Source: Bradyrhizobiaceae bacterium
Lineage (GTDB): Bacteria; Pseudomonadota; Alphaproteobacteria; Rhizobiales; Xanthobacteraceae
Assembly: GCA_020544565.1 (NCBI GenBank)
Contig: CP078014.1
Span: 2,048,016-2,112,015, forward strand
DNA length: 64,000 bases
Direction of reading: 5' to 3'
Made by a program: the position numbers and the translations under genes
Notes under the pieces: model-generated
Told to the model about the DNA's origin: nothing
Database searches by the model: none
What the model saw: only the letters and a program-made list of their open reading frames with translations
Shown here: piece by piece, positions 1 to 9,158 of the stretch
Position numbering within the stretch: position 1 is the stretch's first letter
Layout of the letters: each line of letters starts with the position of its first letter

Positions 1-312
1 GTTGCCAAGGCCGCCGCGGCGGTTCTTGAAGAACTCCTCGAAGAACTCGTTGAACGGCGAATCCGGCGGCAGTTGCGGCGTCGCACCGCGCCTGCCGTTC
101 TTGCCGCCGCTGTCGGCGTCGCCGTCGATGCCGCCCTTGGCCTCCACGGTCTGCGACGTCGAGATGTTCACCACCGCATCGATCACCTTTTCGGCGACGT
201 CGGCGATGCCGTCGGGGCCGCGGGCGAAGGCGGGCGTGGCAGCGATCGCGAGGCCCACCGCGGCAGCCAGCGGCAGGATGCGGCGGCTCAATGCTTGAAG
301 CGCATCGGACAT
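1..312 (-). CDS. DegP/HtrA-like periplasmic serine protease, N-terminal part (cut by window edge)
   Basis: The ORF starts at 312 and runs off the left edge, so only the first 104 codons are visible. Residues 1-30 look like a signal peptide (SRR, then a hydrophobic Ala-rich core ending TPAFA), giving periplasmic export. The mature start, with AEKVIDAVVNISTSQ and a later PFNEFFEEFF block, is typical of Do/DegP-type S1C proteases ahead of the trypsin-like domain. The catalytic triad and PDZ domains lie outside the window, so protease activity is inferred. It follows hflK-hflC-DUF2065 on the same strand, a common alphaproteobacterial arrangement that groups envelope proteolysis functions. The gap of about 260 bp to DUF2065 holds a dispersed repeat and probably a separate promoter. 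Confidence 0.82.
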   Translation of the reverse strand, partial: MSDALQALSRRILPLAAAVGLAIAATPAFARGPDGIADVAEKVIDAVVNISTSQTVEAKGGIDGDADSGGKNGRRGATPQLPPDSPFNEFFEEFFKNRRGGLGN

Positions 313-481
313 GGTCGAAAAGTCTCCTGAAAGGAAGCGGATCATCTGTTCTCAATGTGCGCCCGAACAGGACGGACGCGCAAGCACGGACAACCGGCCG
401 GATGGCCGGCGATCATCGCGCCGATTGCGGCGAAAAGCCGGCTTTTGCCCCGTATGGATCGCGCGCCGGCTCGGGTTATTT

Positions 482-574
482 CCGTTCCGATCAAATCGGA
501 ACGGGGCTCTCGCTCGTTGTTTTGACGCGTTTTCCTGACGCGAACCGGTAACCACTTCGCTCGGAAACGCTCTA
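482..574. repeat. Dispersed intergenic palindromic repeat with two hairpins
   Basis: The element holds a perfect 10-bp inverted repeat (CCGTTCCGAT at 482-491, ATCGGAACGG at 495-504, 3-nt loop) and a second imperfect stem (GCGTTTTCC at 527-535 against GGAAACGC at 563-570). It ends on the stop codon of the DUF2065 gene. From memory, this two-hairpin layout resembles abundant intergenic repeats of Bradyrhizobium/Rhodopseudomonas genomes; I could not search for copies, and saw only one in this window. The first hairpin may end transcription between DUF2065 and the degP-like gene, but it has no clear T-tract. Confidence 0.6.
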
Positions 575-772
575 ATGGCGCACCAGCCAGATCAGGATCA
601 GGCCGGCGATCGCCGAGACGAGGCCGACCACGCGCAGGATATTGTCCGGCGATTCCAGCGCACTTTTCATGGCGGAGCGCATCCAGTGAGGGCTCGCCGT
701 AAACAGCAGTCCTTCCAGGACCAGCACCATTCCGAGCCCGACGAGGAAATCGCCGAATCCAACTGACCTCAT
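572..772 (-). CDS. DUF2065 family small inner-membrane protein
   Basis: This 66-residue protein has two hydrophobic segments (about residues 6-25 and 45-64) separated by a short loop containing SPHWMRSAMKSALESPDN. That pattern and the operon position after hflC match the DUF2065 (YjeT-like) family, whose function is not established. It starts 39 bp downstream of the hflC stop, so it is probably co-transcribed with hflKC. A link to membrane proteolysis is suggested only by this position. Confidence 0.8.
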   Translation of the reverse strand: MRSVGFGDFLVGLGMVLVLEGLLFTASPHWMRSAMKSALESPDNILRVVGLVSAIAGLILIWLVRH

Positions 773-811
773 CAGACGCTCCCCCCTGCCCGACCGCTTG
801 CGTCCCTTATA

Positions 812-1729
812 TCAACGCTGGGACGCCGCCGCACCGGGCGCCGGCGCGGGCGCCGCCGCCTTGCCGTTGGGGTTGTCGAAGAAGCGGAAGAACTCCGAGT
901 CCGGACGCAGCAGATAACGCGTTTCGTTATGCTTGAGACTGTTTTCGTAGGCAGCCATCGAGCGATAGAACGCGAAGAAATCCGGATCCTTGCCATAGGC
1001 TTCCGCGAACAGGCGGTTGCGCTCGGCGTCGCCCTCGCCGCGGATCTTGTCCGACGACGAATTGGCTTCGGCGACGATGACGGTGGCCTCGCGATCGGCC
1101 CGCGAGCGGATCTCCTGCGCCCGTTCGCCGCCGCGGGCGCGGAACTCGGCGGCCTCGCGCTGACGCTCGGTCTGCATGCGCTGATAGACCGCCTGGCTGT
1201 TCTGCTCGGGCAGATCGGCGCGGCGGATGCGCACGTCGATCACCGCGATGCCGTAGCTCGCCGCTTCCCGGTCGAGCTGTTCGCGAATCCGGGCCATCAG
1301 CACGTCGCGTTCGTCGCGCACCACCTGGATGAAGGTGACCTCGCCGAGCACGCGGCGCAGCGCCGCGTTGAGCAGCGTGGTGAGCTGGATGTTGGCCGCC
1401 TGGATCGAACCGAGGGTCTGATAGAACCGCAGCGGATCGGTGATACGATAGCGCGCGAACGCATCGACCACGAGGCGCTTCTGATCGGAGGCGATGACTT
1501 CCTGCGCCGGATTCTCGAGATCGAGGATCCGCTTGTCGATGCTGATGACCGTGTCGATGAACGGCACCTTGAAGTTCAGGCCGGGCTGCTGCACGGCGCG
1601 CACCGGATCGCCGAGTCGCACCACCAGCGCCTGCTCGGTCTGGCTCACGGTGAACACCGAGCTGTAGCCGACGATGGCGACGATCAGCACGACGAAGAGA
1701 GTAACGATACCTGCGATGCCGGATTTCAT
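812..1729 (-). CDS. hflC: HflC, SPFH-domain regulator of the FtsH protease
   Basis: The 305-residue product has one N-terminal membrane anchor (about residues 5-25), an SPFH/band-7 domain beginning FTVSQTEQALVVRLGDP, and a charged coiled-coil stretch rich in Arg/Glu near residues 180-230. HflC and HflK are known to form a periplasm-facing complex that surrounds the membrane AAA protease FtsH and limits its access to substrates. The start codon overlaps the hflK stop by the ATGA tetranucleotide at 1726-1729, showing translational coupling. The C-terminus ends in an Ala/Pro-rich tail that is probably disordered. Length is normal for the family. Confidence 0.95.
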   Translation of the reverse strand: MKSGIAGIVTLFVVLIVAIVGYSSVFTVSQTEQALVVRLGDPVRAVQQPGLNFKVPFIDTVISIDKRILDLENPAQEVIASDQKRLVVDAFARYRITDPLRFYQTLGSIQAANIQLTTLLNAALRRVLGEVTFIQVVRDERDVLMARIREQLDREAASYGIAVIDVRIRRADLPEQNSQAVYQRMQTERQREAAEFRARGGERAQEIRSRADREATVIVAEANSSSDKIRGEGDAERNRLFAEAYGKDPDFFAFYRSMAAYENSLKHNETRYLLRPDSEFFRFFDNPNGKAAAPAPAPGAAASQR

Positions 1730-2868
1730 CGGGTGGTCCCGCCCTGTTGCGGCGCAGCCGGGGGCGTGCGACGGTTGAGCTCAGTAAGCGGCAGGTACGG
1801 CACCACGCCGGGTGACGTCGCCGTTGCGCCCTGATCGAGCACGAGCTTGTCGGCTCCGCCCAGAACCTTTTCCATGGTTTCGAGGAAGATACGCTCGCGC
1901 GTCACACCTGGCGCCTTCTTGTATTCGTCATAGACGCTGAGGAAGCGCGCGCTCTGGCCTCGCGCGTCGGCGATGGCCTGCTCGCGATAGCCTTCGGCGG
2001 TCTGAAGGATCTGCGCGGCGCGGCCGCGCGCATCGGGCACCACGCGATTGGCATAGGTCTGCGCCTCGTTCTGCAGCCGCTCGAAGTCGGCGCGGGCCGC
2101 CTGCACGTCGCGGAACGAATCGATCACCTGCGAAGGCGGATCGACCTTCTGCATCTGCACCTGCTGGATCAGGATGCCGGCGCCGTAGGAGTCGAGGGTC
2201 TTCTGCATCAGTTCGAGCACCGCGGCCTCGATGGTGGTGCGCGCGCCGGTCAGCACCGGCTGGATGTTGGAGCGGCCGATGATGTCGCGCATCGCGCTCT
2301 CCGCCACCGCTTTCACCGTGCCTTCCGGATTCTGGATGTTGAACAGGAAGTCGCCGACGCCGTCGGGCTTGATGCGCCACAGCACCGTGAAGTCGACGTC
2401 GACGATGTTCTCGTCGCCGGTCAGCATCAGGCTTTCCTCGGGCACATCGCGGATGGTGGTGCCGCCGCCGCGGCGCGAATCGTCGATGATGCGCATGCCG
2501 ATGCTCAGCGTCGAGACGCGCAGCGCCTTCGGCAGCAGCGCGGTCTCGATCGGATACGGCAGATGATAGTTCAGGCCGGGCTGCACCGTGCGCACATGCT
2601 TGCCGAAACGCAGCACGACGCCGAGTTCGTCCGGCTGCACGCGGAAGAAGCCCGACAGGCCCCAGATCGCCAGCGCCGCGACCAGCAGCAGCGCGATGCC
2701 CATGCCGCTCAGATTGCCGCCGGGCAGGATGGTCTGCAGCTTGTCCTGCCCGCGCCGCAGCAGGTCCTCGAGATCGGGCGGCCTCGGGCCGGGCGCTTGC
2801 GGCCCGGACCCCCACGGCCCCTTCGGGCCGGAGCCCCACGGCCCACCGCCTTGATTCTTCCACGGCAT
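1726..2868 (-). CDS. hflK: HflK, SPFH-domain partner of HflC
   Basis: The 380-residue protein has a Gly/Pro/Trp-rich cytoplasmic N-terminus (residues 1-35, with repeated PWGSGP units), a transmembrane segment near residues 55-74, and an SPFH domain starting FFRVQPDELGVVLRFG. The rest is the coiled-coil region typical of HflK. It is the first gene of the run hflK-hflC-DUF2065-degP. A purine-rich stretch just upstream of the ATG (GGAGGA when read on the minus strand) is a good ribosome-binding site. The 187-bp gap upstream, towards folA, should carry the operon promoter, but no convincing -35/-10 pair stood out. Confidence 0.95.
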   Translation of the reverse strand: MPWKNQGGGPWGSGPKGPWGSGPQAPGPRPPDLEDLLRRGQDKLQTILPGGNLSGMGIALLLVAALAIWGLSGFFRVQPDELGVVLRFGKHVRTVQPGLNYHLPYPIETALLPKALRVSTLSIGMRIIDDSRRGGGTTIRDVPEESLMLTGDENIVDVDFTVLWRIKPDGVGDFLFNIQNPEGTVKAVAESAMRDIIGRSNIQPVLTGARTTIEAAVLELMQKTLDSYGAGILIQQVQMQKVDPPSQVIDSFRDVQAARADFERLQNEAQTYANRVVPDARGRAAQILQTAEGYREQAIADARGQSARFLSVYDEYKKAPGVTRERIFLETMEKVLGGADKLVLDQGATATSPGVVPYLPLTELNRRTPPAAPQQGGTTR

Positions 2869-3055
2869 CGTCGATCTCCTCCGCGCGGGCGCCGCGCGCT
2901 CCGAAACTGCTGCATGGCCTTATAGGGGACGCGCCCGGTCGTTACAACGCGGGGCAAAGGCTCTTGAGAGCTAGGGTGCGGAGCAAATTTGTCAATGTAA
3001 CCATCAGGGAACGGGGTTAATGCCGGCCGTGGCGGCCATCCAGCGCATGCGGTTT

Positions 3056-3592
3056 TCAGCCGCGGCGACGGTAGGTGACGTAGGAGAAATCGGACGTATC
3101 GCCCTCGCCCGCGGCGTGGCGGGTACGCGCGACTTCGTCCCATTCGGCGGCATCCACCGGTGCCAGCCAGGTGTCGCCTTCCGGAGCGGCGTGCACTTCC
3201 GTCACCTCCAGGCGATGGGCGCGATCGCGACCCTGCGCGAAAATCTCCGCGCCGCCGATCACCATGATCTCAGTGACCAAACGCCGCAGCGCGTCGCCAC
3301 GGGCGACGTCGTAAGCGGCCTCCAGCGACGGCGCGATCACCACCCCCCGCGCCTGAAACTCCTTGTCGCGCGTCACCACGATGTTGGTGCGGCCCGGCAG
3401 CGGCCTGCCGATGGACATGAACGTCTTGCGACCCATGATGACGGGCCGGTTCAGGGTGATGGCCTTGAAGCGCTTGAGATCGGAGCGCAGGTGCCACGGC
3501 AACGCATTGTCGCGGCCGATCACGCCGTTGTCCGCGACCGCCACGACAAACACGATCTGCGGAAACGCCGCCGCCGGCGACGGCGCGCTCAC
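3056..3592 (-). CDS. folA: Dihydrofolate reductase
   Basis: It reduces dihydrofolate to tetrahydrofolate with NADPH, regenerating the folate oxidised by thymidylate synthase. The sequence shows the core motifs: [20 protein letters not shown], the catalytic acid in [13 protein letters not shown] (D38 in this numbering, equivalent to E. coli D27), the NADPH-binding [15 protein letters not shown], and VIGGAEIF. The best start is GTG at 3592, two bases into the last codon and stop of thyA (GTGTGA), giving 178 residues and tight translational coupling. The open frame continues far upstream through thyA in another frame, but that extension is a shadow. Length and motifs are normal for a chromosomal FolA. 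Confidence 0.93.
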   Translation of the reverse strand: MSAPSPAAAFPQIVFVVAVADNGVIGRDNALPWHLRSDLKRFKAITLNRPVIMGRKTFMSIGRPLPGRTNIVVTRDKEFQARGVVIAPSLEAAYDVARGDALRRLVTEIMVIGGAEIFAQGRDRAHRLEVTEVHAAPEGDTWLAPVDAAEWDEVARTRHAAGEGDTSDFSYVTYRRRG

Positions 3593-4383
3593 ACCGCGAC
3601 CTCGGCCTTGATGTGCGGATGCGGATCGTAGTTTTCGAGGGTGAAGTCCTCGTAGCTGAAGCCGAAGATATCCGTCACCGCCGGATTGAGCCGCATGGTC
3701 GGCAGCGGACGCGGCGACCGGGTCAGTTGCAGGCGCGCCTGATCGACATGGTTGGCGTAAAGATGGACGTCGCCGAACGTATGCACGAAATCGCCGGGCT
3801 TGAGCCCGGTCACCTGCGCCACCATCATGGTCAGCAACGCGTAGGACGCGATATTGAACGGCACACCGAGAAACACGTCGGCCGAGCGCTGATAGAGCTG
3901 GCACGACAGCCGACCTTTGGCGACATAGAACTGGAACAGGCAGTGGCACGGCGGCAGCGCCATCCTGTCCACCTCGGCCGGATTCCAGGCACTGACGATG
4001 AGACGCCGCGAATCCGGATTGCTGCGGATCATGGCGATGACGTTGGCGATCTGGTCGATATGGCGGCCGTCCGGCGCAGGCCACGAGCGCCACTGCGAGC
4101 CGTAGACCGGGCCAAGATCGCCATTGGCGTCGGCCCACTCGTCCCAGATGGTTACGCCGTGGTCGTTGAGATACTTGATGTTGGTGTCGCCGGCGAGGAA
4201 CCAGAGCACTTCGTGGATGATCGACTTCAGATGCAGCTTCTTGGTGGTGAGCAGCGGAAAGCCGTCGGCGAGATTGAAGCGCATCTGATGGCCGAACACC
4301 GATAGCGTGCCGGTGCCGGTGCGGTCGGCCTTCTCCGCGCCATCGGCCAGAATCCGCTCAAGCAGGTCGTGATATTGATGCAT
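3589..4383 (-). CDS. thyA: Thymidylate synthase
   Basis: ThyA methylates dUMP to dTMP using methylenetetrahydrofolate. The 264-residue protein starting [12 protein letters not shown] matches the length of E. coli ThyA. The active-site cysteine lies in [13 protein letters not shown], and the substrate-binding blocks [46 protein letters not shown] and HVYANH-like HLYANHVDQ are present. A longer frame runs upstream to 4533, but only the ATG at 4383 gives the conserved N-terminus. It is followed at once by folA, whose product recycles the dihydrofolate made here, so the pair forms a functional unit. Confidence 0.96.
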   Translation of the reverse strand: MHQYHDLLERILADGAEKADRTGTGTLSVFGHQMRFNLADGFPLLTTKKLHLKSIIHEVLWFLAGDTNIKYLNDHGVTIWDEWADANGDLGPVYGSQWRSWPAPDGRHIDQIANVIAMIRSNPDSRRLIVSAWNPAEVDRMALPPCHCLFQFYVAKGRLSCQLYQRSADVFLGVPFNIASYALLTMMVAQVTGLKPGDFVHTFGDVHLYANHVDQARLQLTRSPRPLPTMRLNPAVTDIFGFSYEDFTLENYDPHPHIKAEVAV

Positions 4384-4498
4384 GGGCCTCGATGCTCTGT
4401 GCAGCCTCTGTTGTAGCCGCCGGGCCGCGCTCCGGCGCGCCGAATCAGCGCGCTGTCCACTGCAAATATAGCCTCCATATCGGCGCGGCGTCGCCAAC

Positions 4499-4530
4499 GA
4501 CAAGGGGCGGAACCTGCGTCCCGCCCCTGT
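4499..4530 (-). terminator. Hairpin terminator downstream of tctC
   Basis: GGGGCGG at 4504-4510 pairs with CCGCCCC at 4521-4527 around a 10-nt loop, and flanking ACA/TGT bases extend the stem. It lies 25 bp past the tctC stop on the minus strand. There is no strong T-tract, so efficiency is uncertain. It separates the tct operon from thyA-folA. Confidence 0.55.
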
Positions 4531-4554
4531 CAAATCCGCTGGATTTCGATGCGA

Positions 4555-5541
4555 TCAGTTCGCGAGCGGCTTCAGCACGCCCGACCATTTGACGATTTCG
4601 CTATCCACCAGCTTGCGCAGCGATTCCGGCGTGCGCTCCTCGGGCTTGGGAATGACGCTGCCCAGTTCGAGCAGGCGCTTGCGGACGCCCTCGTCATCCA
4701 GCGCCTTGACCAGCGCGGCGTTGAGCTTGGCGACGATCGGCGCCGGGGTGCCCTTGGGCGCGAAGATCGCATTCCAGGCCTGGGCCTGAAACTCCGGCAG
4801 GCCGGCTTCCGCGGTGGTCGGCACGTCCGGCAGCGACGGGTTCCGCTCCGGCGTGGCCACTGCATAAGCCTTGATGGTGCCGCCCTTGACCTGCGGAACG
4901 GCGTTGACGATCTGGTCGCACATGTAATCGACTTGGCCGGCGACCAGCGCGTTCATGGCCGGGCCGGTGCCGTTGAACGGAACGCCGGTCGGGTTGATGT
5001 TCAAGACCGAGTTAAGCAACTGGCACGAGGTGTAGGACACCGAGCCAACGCCGGCATGGGCGGCGTTGAGCTTGTCGGTGTTGGCCTTCACGTAGGCGAC
5101 GAATTCCTTGAGATCCTTCGGCGGGAAATCCTTGCGGGCGAGGATCAGGATCGGCGTGCCGGCGGCAAGCCCGATCGGCTCGAAATCCTTCGACGGATGA
5201 TAGGCCAGCTTCGGATACAGCGGCACCGCGGCGGCATGGGTGCCCATATGGCCGGTGATCAGCGTGTAGCCGTCCGGCGTGGCGCGCGCTGCGCGGGTGG
5301 AAGCAGTGGTGCCGCCGGCGCCGACCACGTTCTCGATGACGATGGTCTGGCCCAGGGTCTGCTGCATGTGGCCGGTCACGATACGCGCGATCACGTCCGT
5401 GGGACCGCCTGCCGCGAACGGTACGATCATGGTGATGTTGCGGGTGGGATAATCCTGCGCCTGGGCTGGCGCCATTACGACGCCGGACGCGGCCAGCGCG
5501 GTGATGCCGCAAGTCGCGAGCATGCGCTTAAACAGATTCAT
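4555..5541 (-). CDS. tctC: Tripartite tricarboxylate transporter substrate-binding protein (TctC/Bug family)
   Basis: This is the periplasmic receptor of a TTT-type transporter. The 328-residue product begins with a signal peptide (MNLFKRMLATCGITALAASG, cleaved near AQAQD) followed by YPTRNITMIVPFAAGGPTDVIAR, the hallmark of the Bug family. The chosen ATG has a GGGAGAA ribosome-binding site; the longer frame to 5661 lacks one. It follows tctB and tctA on the same strand with a 132-bp gap. The family binds carboxylates such as citrate, but many Bug proteins have other ligands, so the substrate here is unknown. Confidence 0.9.
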   Translation of the reverse strand: MNLFKRMLATCGITALAASGVVMAPAQAQDYPTRNITMIVPFAAGGPTDVIARIVTGHMQQTLGQTIVIENVVGAGGTTASTRAARATPDGYTLITGHMGTHAAAVPLYPKLAYHPSKDFEPIGLAAGTPILILARKDFPPKDLKEFVAYVKANTDKLNAAHAGVGSVSYTSCQLLNSVLNINPTGVPFNGTGPAMNALVAGQVDYMCDQIVNAVPQVKGGTIKAYAVATPERNPSLPDVPTTAEAGLPEFQAQAWNAIFAPKGTPAPIVAKLNAALVKALDDEGVRKRLLELGSVIPKPEERTPESLRKLVDSEIVKWSGVLKPLAN

Positions 5542-5673
5542 GAGGTTCTCCCGATATTTCTCATCCCTGCGGGCGGACAGCCAGCCCCGCAGTGTCAACA
5601 TCACCGCATCAGGCAAGTCCATTCGACTTGCCGCTAAAAGAGGCGCGGCGCAACGCCGCACCTCTTAATCCCC

Positions 5674-7188
5674 TCAGCTTTCGGACTCGACGAAGACCTC
5701 GTCGCGCTTCTTGCGCAGCGACGGCAGCACCGCCAGCACCAGCAGGAAAGCGGCCATCGCCATCAGGGTCGCCGACAGCGGCCGGGTGACGAACACCGAC
5801 CAGTCGCCGCGCGAGATCAGCAGCGCCCGGCGCAGGTTCTCTTCCATCAGCGGACCGAGCACCATGCCGAGCAACAGCGGCGCCGGCTCGAAATCGTGCT
5901 TCACCAGCCAGTAGCCGACAAGGCCGAAGGCGGCGGTCAGCACCACGTCCATCGGCGCGTTGTTCACCGAGTAGATGCCGATCGAGCAGAACACCACGAT
6001 GCACGGGAACAGCAGCCGGTAAGGCACGCGCAGCAGCCTGACCCAGACGCCGACCATCGGCAGGTTGATCACCAGCAGCATCAGGTTGCCGATCCACATC
6101 GAGGCGATCATGCCCCAGACCAACTCCGGCTGCTTCTGCATCACCTGCGGACCAGGCACGATGCCGTGGATGGTCATCGCGCCGACCATGAGCGCCATCA
6201 CCGCGTTGGGCGGAATGCCCAGCGTCAGCAGCGGAATGAACGAGGTCTGCGCCGCGGCGTTGTTGGCGGCTTCGGGCGCGGCGACGCCTTCGATGGCGCC
6301 GCGGCCGAAGCGCTCGGGATTCTTCGATATCTTCTTCTCGAAGGTGTAAGCAGCGAACGACGCGATCACCGCGCCGCCGCCCGGCAGAATGCCGAGGATC
6401 GACCCCAGCACCGTGCCGCGCATCACGGCCGGCGCCGAATCCTTCAGGTCCTTTTTGGTCGGCATCAGCCCGGTGATCTTCTGCTGCACCAGGCTGCGCT
6501 CCATATCGGCGCCGTGATCGAGATTGCGGATGATCTCGGCGAAACCGAACAGGCCCATCGCCACCGTGGCGAAGCCAAGGCCGTCGGCGAGTTCCGGAAT
6601 GTTGAACGACATGCGCGAGGCGCCGGTCTCGATATCGGAGCCGACCATCGACAGCAGCACGCCGAAGGCGATCATTGCGATGGCCTTGAGCACCGAGCCC
6701 TTCGCCAGCACCACCGCGAAGATCAGGCCGAGCACCATCAGCGAGAAATATTCCGCTGGTCCGAATGCGAGCGCGAGCTTGGTGAGCGGTGCGCCGAGTA
6801 GCGCGATCAGCACCGTGGCGACGCAGCCGGCGAAGAACGAGCCAATGGCGGCGATCGCCAGCGCCGGGCCGGCGCGGCCCTGCTTGGCCATCTGGAAGCC
6901 GTCGAGCGCGGTGACCACCGACCCCGCCTCGCCGGGAATGTTCACCAGGATCGAGGTAGTGGAGCCGCCATATTGCGCGCCATAGTAGATGCCGGCGAGC
7001 ATGATCAGCGCGCCGACCGGCGGCAGGCCAAAGGTGATCGGCAGCAGCATCGCCACCGTGGCGATGGTGCCGATGCCGGGCAGCACGCCGACCAGCGTGC
7101 CGACCAGGGCGCCGATCAGGCAGAGGCCGAGATTGATCGGCGAGAATGCGACGCCGAAGCCGAGGGCGAGATTGGAGAAGATATCCAT
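5674..7188 (-). CDS. tctA: Tripartite tricarboxylate transporter large membrane subunit (TctA)
   Basis: The 504-residue polytopic protein (about 12 hydrophobic segments) forms the translocation channel of the TTT transporter. Diagnostic TctA blocks are [23 protein letters not shown] near the N-terminus, the following [20 protein letters not shown], and [20 protein letters not shown] in the middle, where the two PGIG/PGGG motifs mark the duplicated half-repeats. It begins 8 bp after the tctB stop, with GAGG as ribosome-binding site, so tctB and tctA are translated from one message. The C-terminus ends in a basic/acidic cytoplasmic tail. Length is standard. Confidence 0.95.
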   Translation of the reverse strand: MDIFSNLALGFGVAFSPINLGLCLIGALVGTLVGVLPGIGTIATVAMLLPITFGLPPVGALIMLAGIYYGAQYGGSTTSILVNIPGEAGSVVTALDGFQMAKQGRAGPALAIAAIGSFFAGCVATVLIALLGAPLTKLALAFGPAEYFSLMVLGLIFAVVLAKGSVLKAIAMIAFGVLLSMVGSDIETGASRMSFNIPELADGLGFATVAMGLFGFAEIIRNLDHGADMERSLVQQKITGLMPTKKDLKDSAPAVMRGTVLGSILGILPGGGAVIASFAAYTFEKKISKNPERFGRGAIEGVAAPEAANNAAAQTSFIPLLTLGIPPNAVMALMVGAMTIHGIVPGPQVMQKQPELVWGMIASMWIGNLMLLVINLPMVGVWVRLLRVPYRLLFPCIVVFCSIGIYSVNNAPMDVVLTAAFGLVGYWLVKHDFEPAPLLLGMVLGPLMEENLRRALLISRGDWSVFVTRPLSATLMAMAAFLLVLAVLPSLRKKRDEVFVESES

Positions 7189-7195
7189 GACGACC

Positions 7196-7690
7196 TCAGC
7201 GCAGAATGCGGGGGAACAGGTCGAGCGGCAGCCCGAGACCGTAAGGGAACAGGAGCGCGCAGCCGATCGTCAGCACAATTCCCACGATGAGGGCTTCAGC
7301 CCATCGCGTCTCATGGCTTCCCATCGCCGCGATCATGAAGCTGACGAAGGCGGAGATGATCAGGCCGAATGGACGGATCGTGACCGAGAAGGTCAGAATC
7401 GCCAGCGTGACAAACAGCGGGCCGCGAATGCCGTAGCGTTGCAGCGGCGTCCCTTCCCACAAAAGCCCGGTGACCGAGACCGCCGCTCCGAGCCCGAGGA
7501 GGAGATAGGCGAACATCCGCGGCGCAGTGCCGGGACCGAATGAGAAGCCGTGCATGCCCTGCAGATCGCTGGAGGCCCACAACGCGAACAGGGCGAGTCC
7601 CACCAGCACGAGGCCGCCGTAAAAATCCTGAGGCCCCTTGATCGGCCCCCGCGCAATCTCTGCCGCGGCGCTGTTCGGCGCTTCGCTCAT
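7196..7690 (-). CDS. tctB: Tripartite tricarboxylate transporter small membrane subunit (TctB)
   Basis: This 164-residue protein has four predicted membrane segments (for example [18 protein letters not shown] and [19 protein letters not shown]) and the TctB-type loop with [15 protein letters not shown]. It is the first gene of the tctB-tctA-tctC operon and partners TctA in the membrane. A GGGGG stretch precedes the ATG at suitable distance. No adjacent regulator gene is present. The gene is recognised mainly by topology, the GTAPR-type motif and context. Confidence 0.88.
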   Translation of the reverse strand: MSEAPNSAAAEIARGPIKGPQDFYGGLVLVGLALFALWASSDLQGMHGFSFGPGTAPRMFAYLLLGLGAAVSVTGLLWEGTPLQRYGIRGPLFVTLAILTFSVTIRPFGLIISAFVSFMIAAMGSHETRWAEALIVGIVLTIGCALLFPYGLGLPLDLFPRILR

Positions 7691-7950
7691 TCGTCGTCCC
7701 CCCTTTAATCACGGACTTATGTCCGGTCTGCTCTTGATCACATCCAGGGATGCCCCCGATACCGCTCATTGCTTATCGACTTTCGTCCAGTGATGCCAGC
7801 AAAACTACAGGCTTCACGCGGCATTCCAAGCCTCGGACATCCGCAGAGCGAACAACATCGTTGGGCAAGCGCGGGCACGGCCGTCACACCCGGCTCGGAC
7901 AAAGCAACTTGCGGCGGCGCGAGGGTCTTTCGCCGGGGAATTTTGCCCCC

Positions 7951-7956
7951 TATATT
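7951..7956 (+). promoter_or_regulatory. Possible -10 box (TATATT) for the tmRNA gene
   Basis: TATATT lies 5-10 bp before the first tmRNA hairpin, a reasonable place for a -10 element. No good -35 hexamer is evident 16-18 bp upstream. The rest of the gap between tctB and the tmRNA (7691-7950) shows no gene. Confidence 0.3.
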
Positions 7957-7960
7957 GAGC

Positions 7961-8279
7961 AGGCCGGTTCGCCGGCTATGGAAATAAATGGCCGTCGCAA
8001 TAAACCATTCGGACCCGGGGGCAGCACCCGGCGCCTCCACCAGAGCCCGATCTCCCGCGTGACGGGCTCCGGCGGGGGCGAAACAGGATCGACGAGGGCG
8101 TAAAGGGCGTGTTTTTTCTCGGTATGGTTCCGCCGTTATCGGGCTACTCAATAGTTGCAAACGACAACTATGCTCCGGTTGCTCAGGCTGCGTAACGCAG
8201 TTTGAAATACCGACTTAAAGTCCTAGCGGAATAAGCCCCTCTAGGCGGGGTTCGGAGGCACCTGGCAACAGAAGCCTCC
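7961..8279 (+). ncRNA. ssrA: Transfer-messenger RNA, circularly permuted two-piece form
   Basis: tmRNA rescues stalled ribosomes and tags the unfinished protein. The gene is permuted as in alphaproteobacteria. The acceptor piece comes first and ends CGCCTCC-A-CCA at 8032-8042. A 31-nt intervening segment with a GAGCCCG/CGGGCTC hairpin follows. The coding piece then starts at 8074 with GGGGGCG, which pairs with the acceptor 3' strand. That pairing gives a G-U at the third base pair, the alanyl-tRNA synthetase identity element. The resume codon GCA is at 8157-8159, and the frame to TAA at 8193-8195 encodes the tag ANDNYAPVAQAA. A GGAGGC/GCCTCC hairpin (8254-8279) closes the RNA. The exact 5' end is estimated. 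The tag adaptor gene sspB follows at 8487. Confidence 0.93.
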
Positions 8280-8486
8280 ACTTCTTCCACCGCAGTCGCG
8301 TGAGTTCGCAACCTGTCATGGGACAGAGGTCGCGGACAGAGGCTGAGGAAATCCTGCAATCTGCGAGGCGCGGGTGCTGACCTGCGAGCCATGAGCGGGT
8401 AGCATGGGTCGAACGGCGAGTCGGAACATTCCACCCCGAAGCCGCTTTCGCTATTTATTGCATACGGCCACAGCACGGACACTGTC

Positions 8487-8987
8487 ATGGCGACCGACCA
8501 TATTCGTTACGATGTTCTCGCGCGGGACGCCCTGCGCGGCGTGCTGCGCCAGGTGCTGGCCGACGCGGCCGAACACGGTCTGCCGGGCGAGCACCATTTC
8601 TACATCACCTTCCTGTCCAAGGCCGACGGGGTGAAGATCTCCCCGCGCCTGCTGTCGCAGTATCCGCAGGAGATGACCATCATCCTGCAACACCAGTTCT
8701 GGGATCTGGTGGTGACCGACGACCGCTTCGAGGTGGGCCTGTCCTTCAACGGGATTCCCGAGCGCCTTGTGGTTCCCTTCAGCGCCATCAAGAGCTTCTT
8801 CGACCCCTCGGTGCAGTTTGGCCTGCAGTTCGAGCCGAGCGAGGAGGCTGCGGCCGCGCCGGCCACGCCTGCGGAAGACGCGCCCGCCCCCGCAGTGGCC
8901 GAAAAGGCCGCGGAGGCCGGCGACGAGCCGGCAAAGCAGAGCGAAGGCGCGGAAGTGGTGCGGCTCGATCGCTTCCGGAAGAAATAA
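8487..8987 (+). CDS. sspB: SspB, adaptor delivering ssrA-tagged proteins to ClpXP (alpha type)
   Basis: The 166-residue protein matches the alphaproteobacterial SspB family: an N-terminal fold starting IRYDVLARDALRGVLRQVL, a core with FYITFLSKADGVKISPRLL and MTIILQHQFWDL, an Ala/Pro/Glu-rich flexible linker (about residues 112-150) and a basic C-terminal ClpX-docking tail, EVVRLDRFRKK. SspB binds the ssrA tag and tethers cargo to ClpX. The tmRNA that encodes the tag lies 208 bp upstream on the same strand, so tag and adaptor are genetic neighbours. Length and domain order are normal. Confidence 0.92.
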   Translation: MATDHIRYDVLARDALRGVLRQVLADAAEHGLPGEHHFYITFLSKADGVKISPRLLSQYPQEMTIILQHQFWDLVVTDDRFEVGLSFNGIPERLVVPFSAIKSFFDPSVQFGLQFEPSEEAAAAPATPAEDAPAPAVAEKAAEAGDEPAKQSEGAEVVRLDRFRKK

Positions 8988-8995
8988 TCCGCCGC

Positions 8996-9014
8996 CCGGC
9001 CAGCGGCCGGTTTC
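8996..9014 (+). terminator. Weak hairpin terminator after sspB
   Basis: CCGGCC (8996-9001) and GGCCGG (9005-9010) form a 6-bp stem with a 3-nt loop, followed by TTTC, 8 bp past the sspB stop. The stem is short and the T-run brief, so this is a tentative call. Confidence 0.4.
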
Positions 9015-9158
9015 GACACGTTCCAGAAGATGCGCCGACCTGCGCGCCCGGTTCTCCCGGCGCGCCGGTTGTGTTCCGACGCGGCGAAGTCATAAGCTTC
9101 GCCGCGCTGCGGCGGATGCCGCGCGCTCGATCCACCGAAGCATGCACGGGACGACATC

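Noticed and set aside
7738-8160. Open frames over the tmRNA and upstream region
   Set aside because: The tmRNA structure and tag frame explain the sequence; the frames show no protein features.
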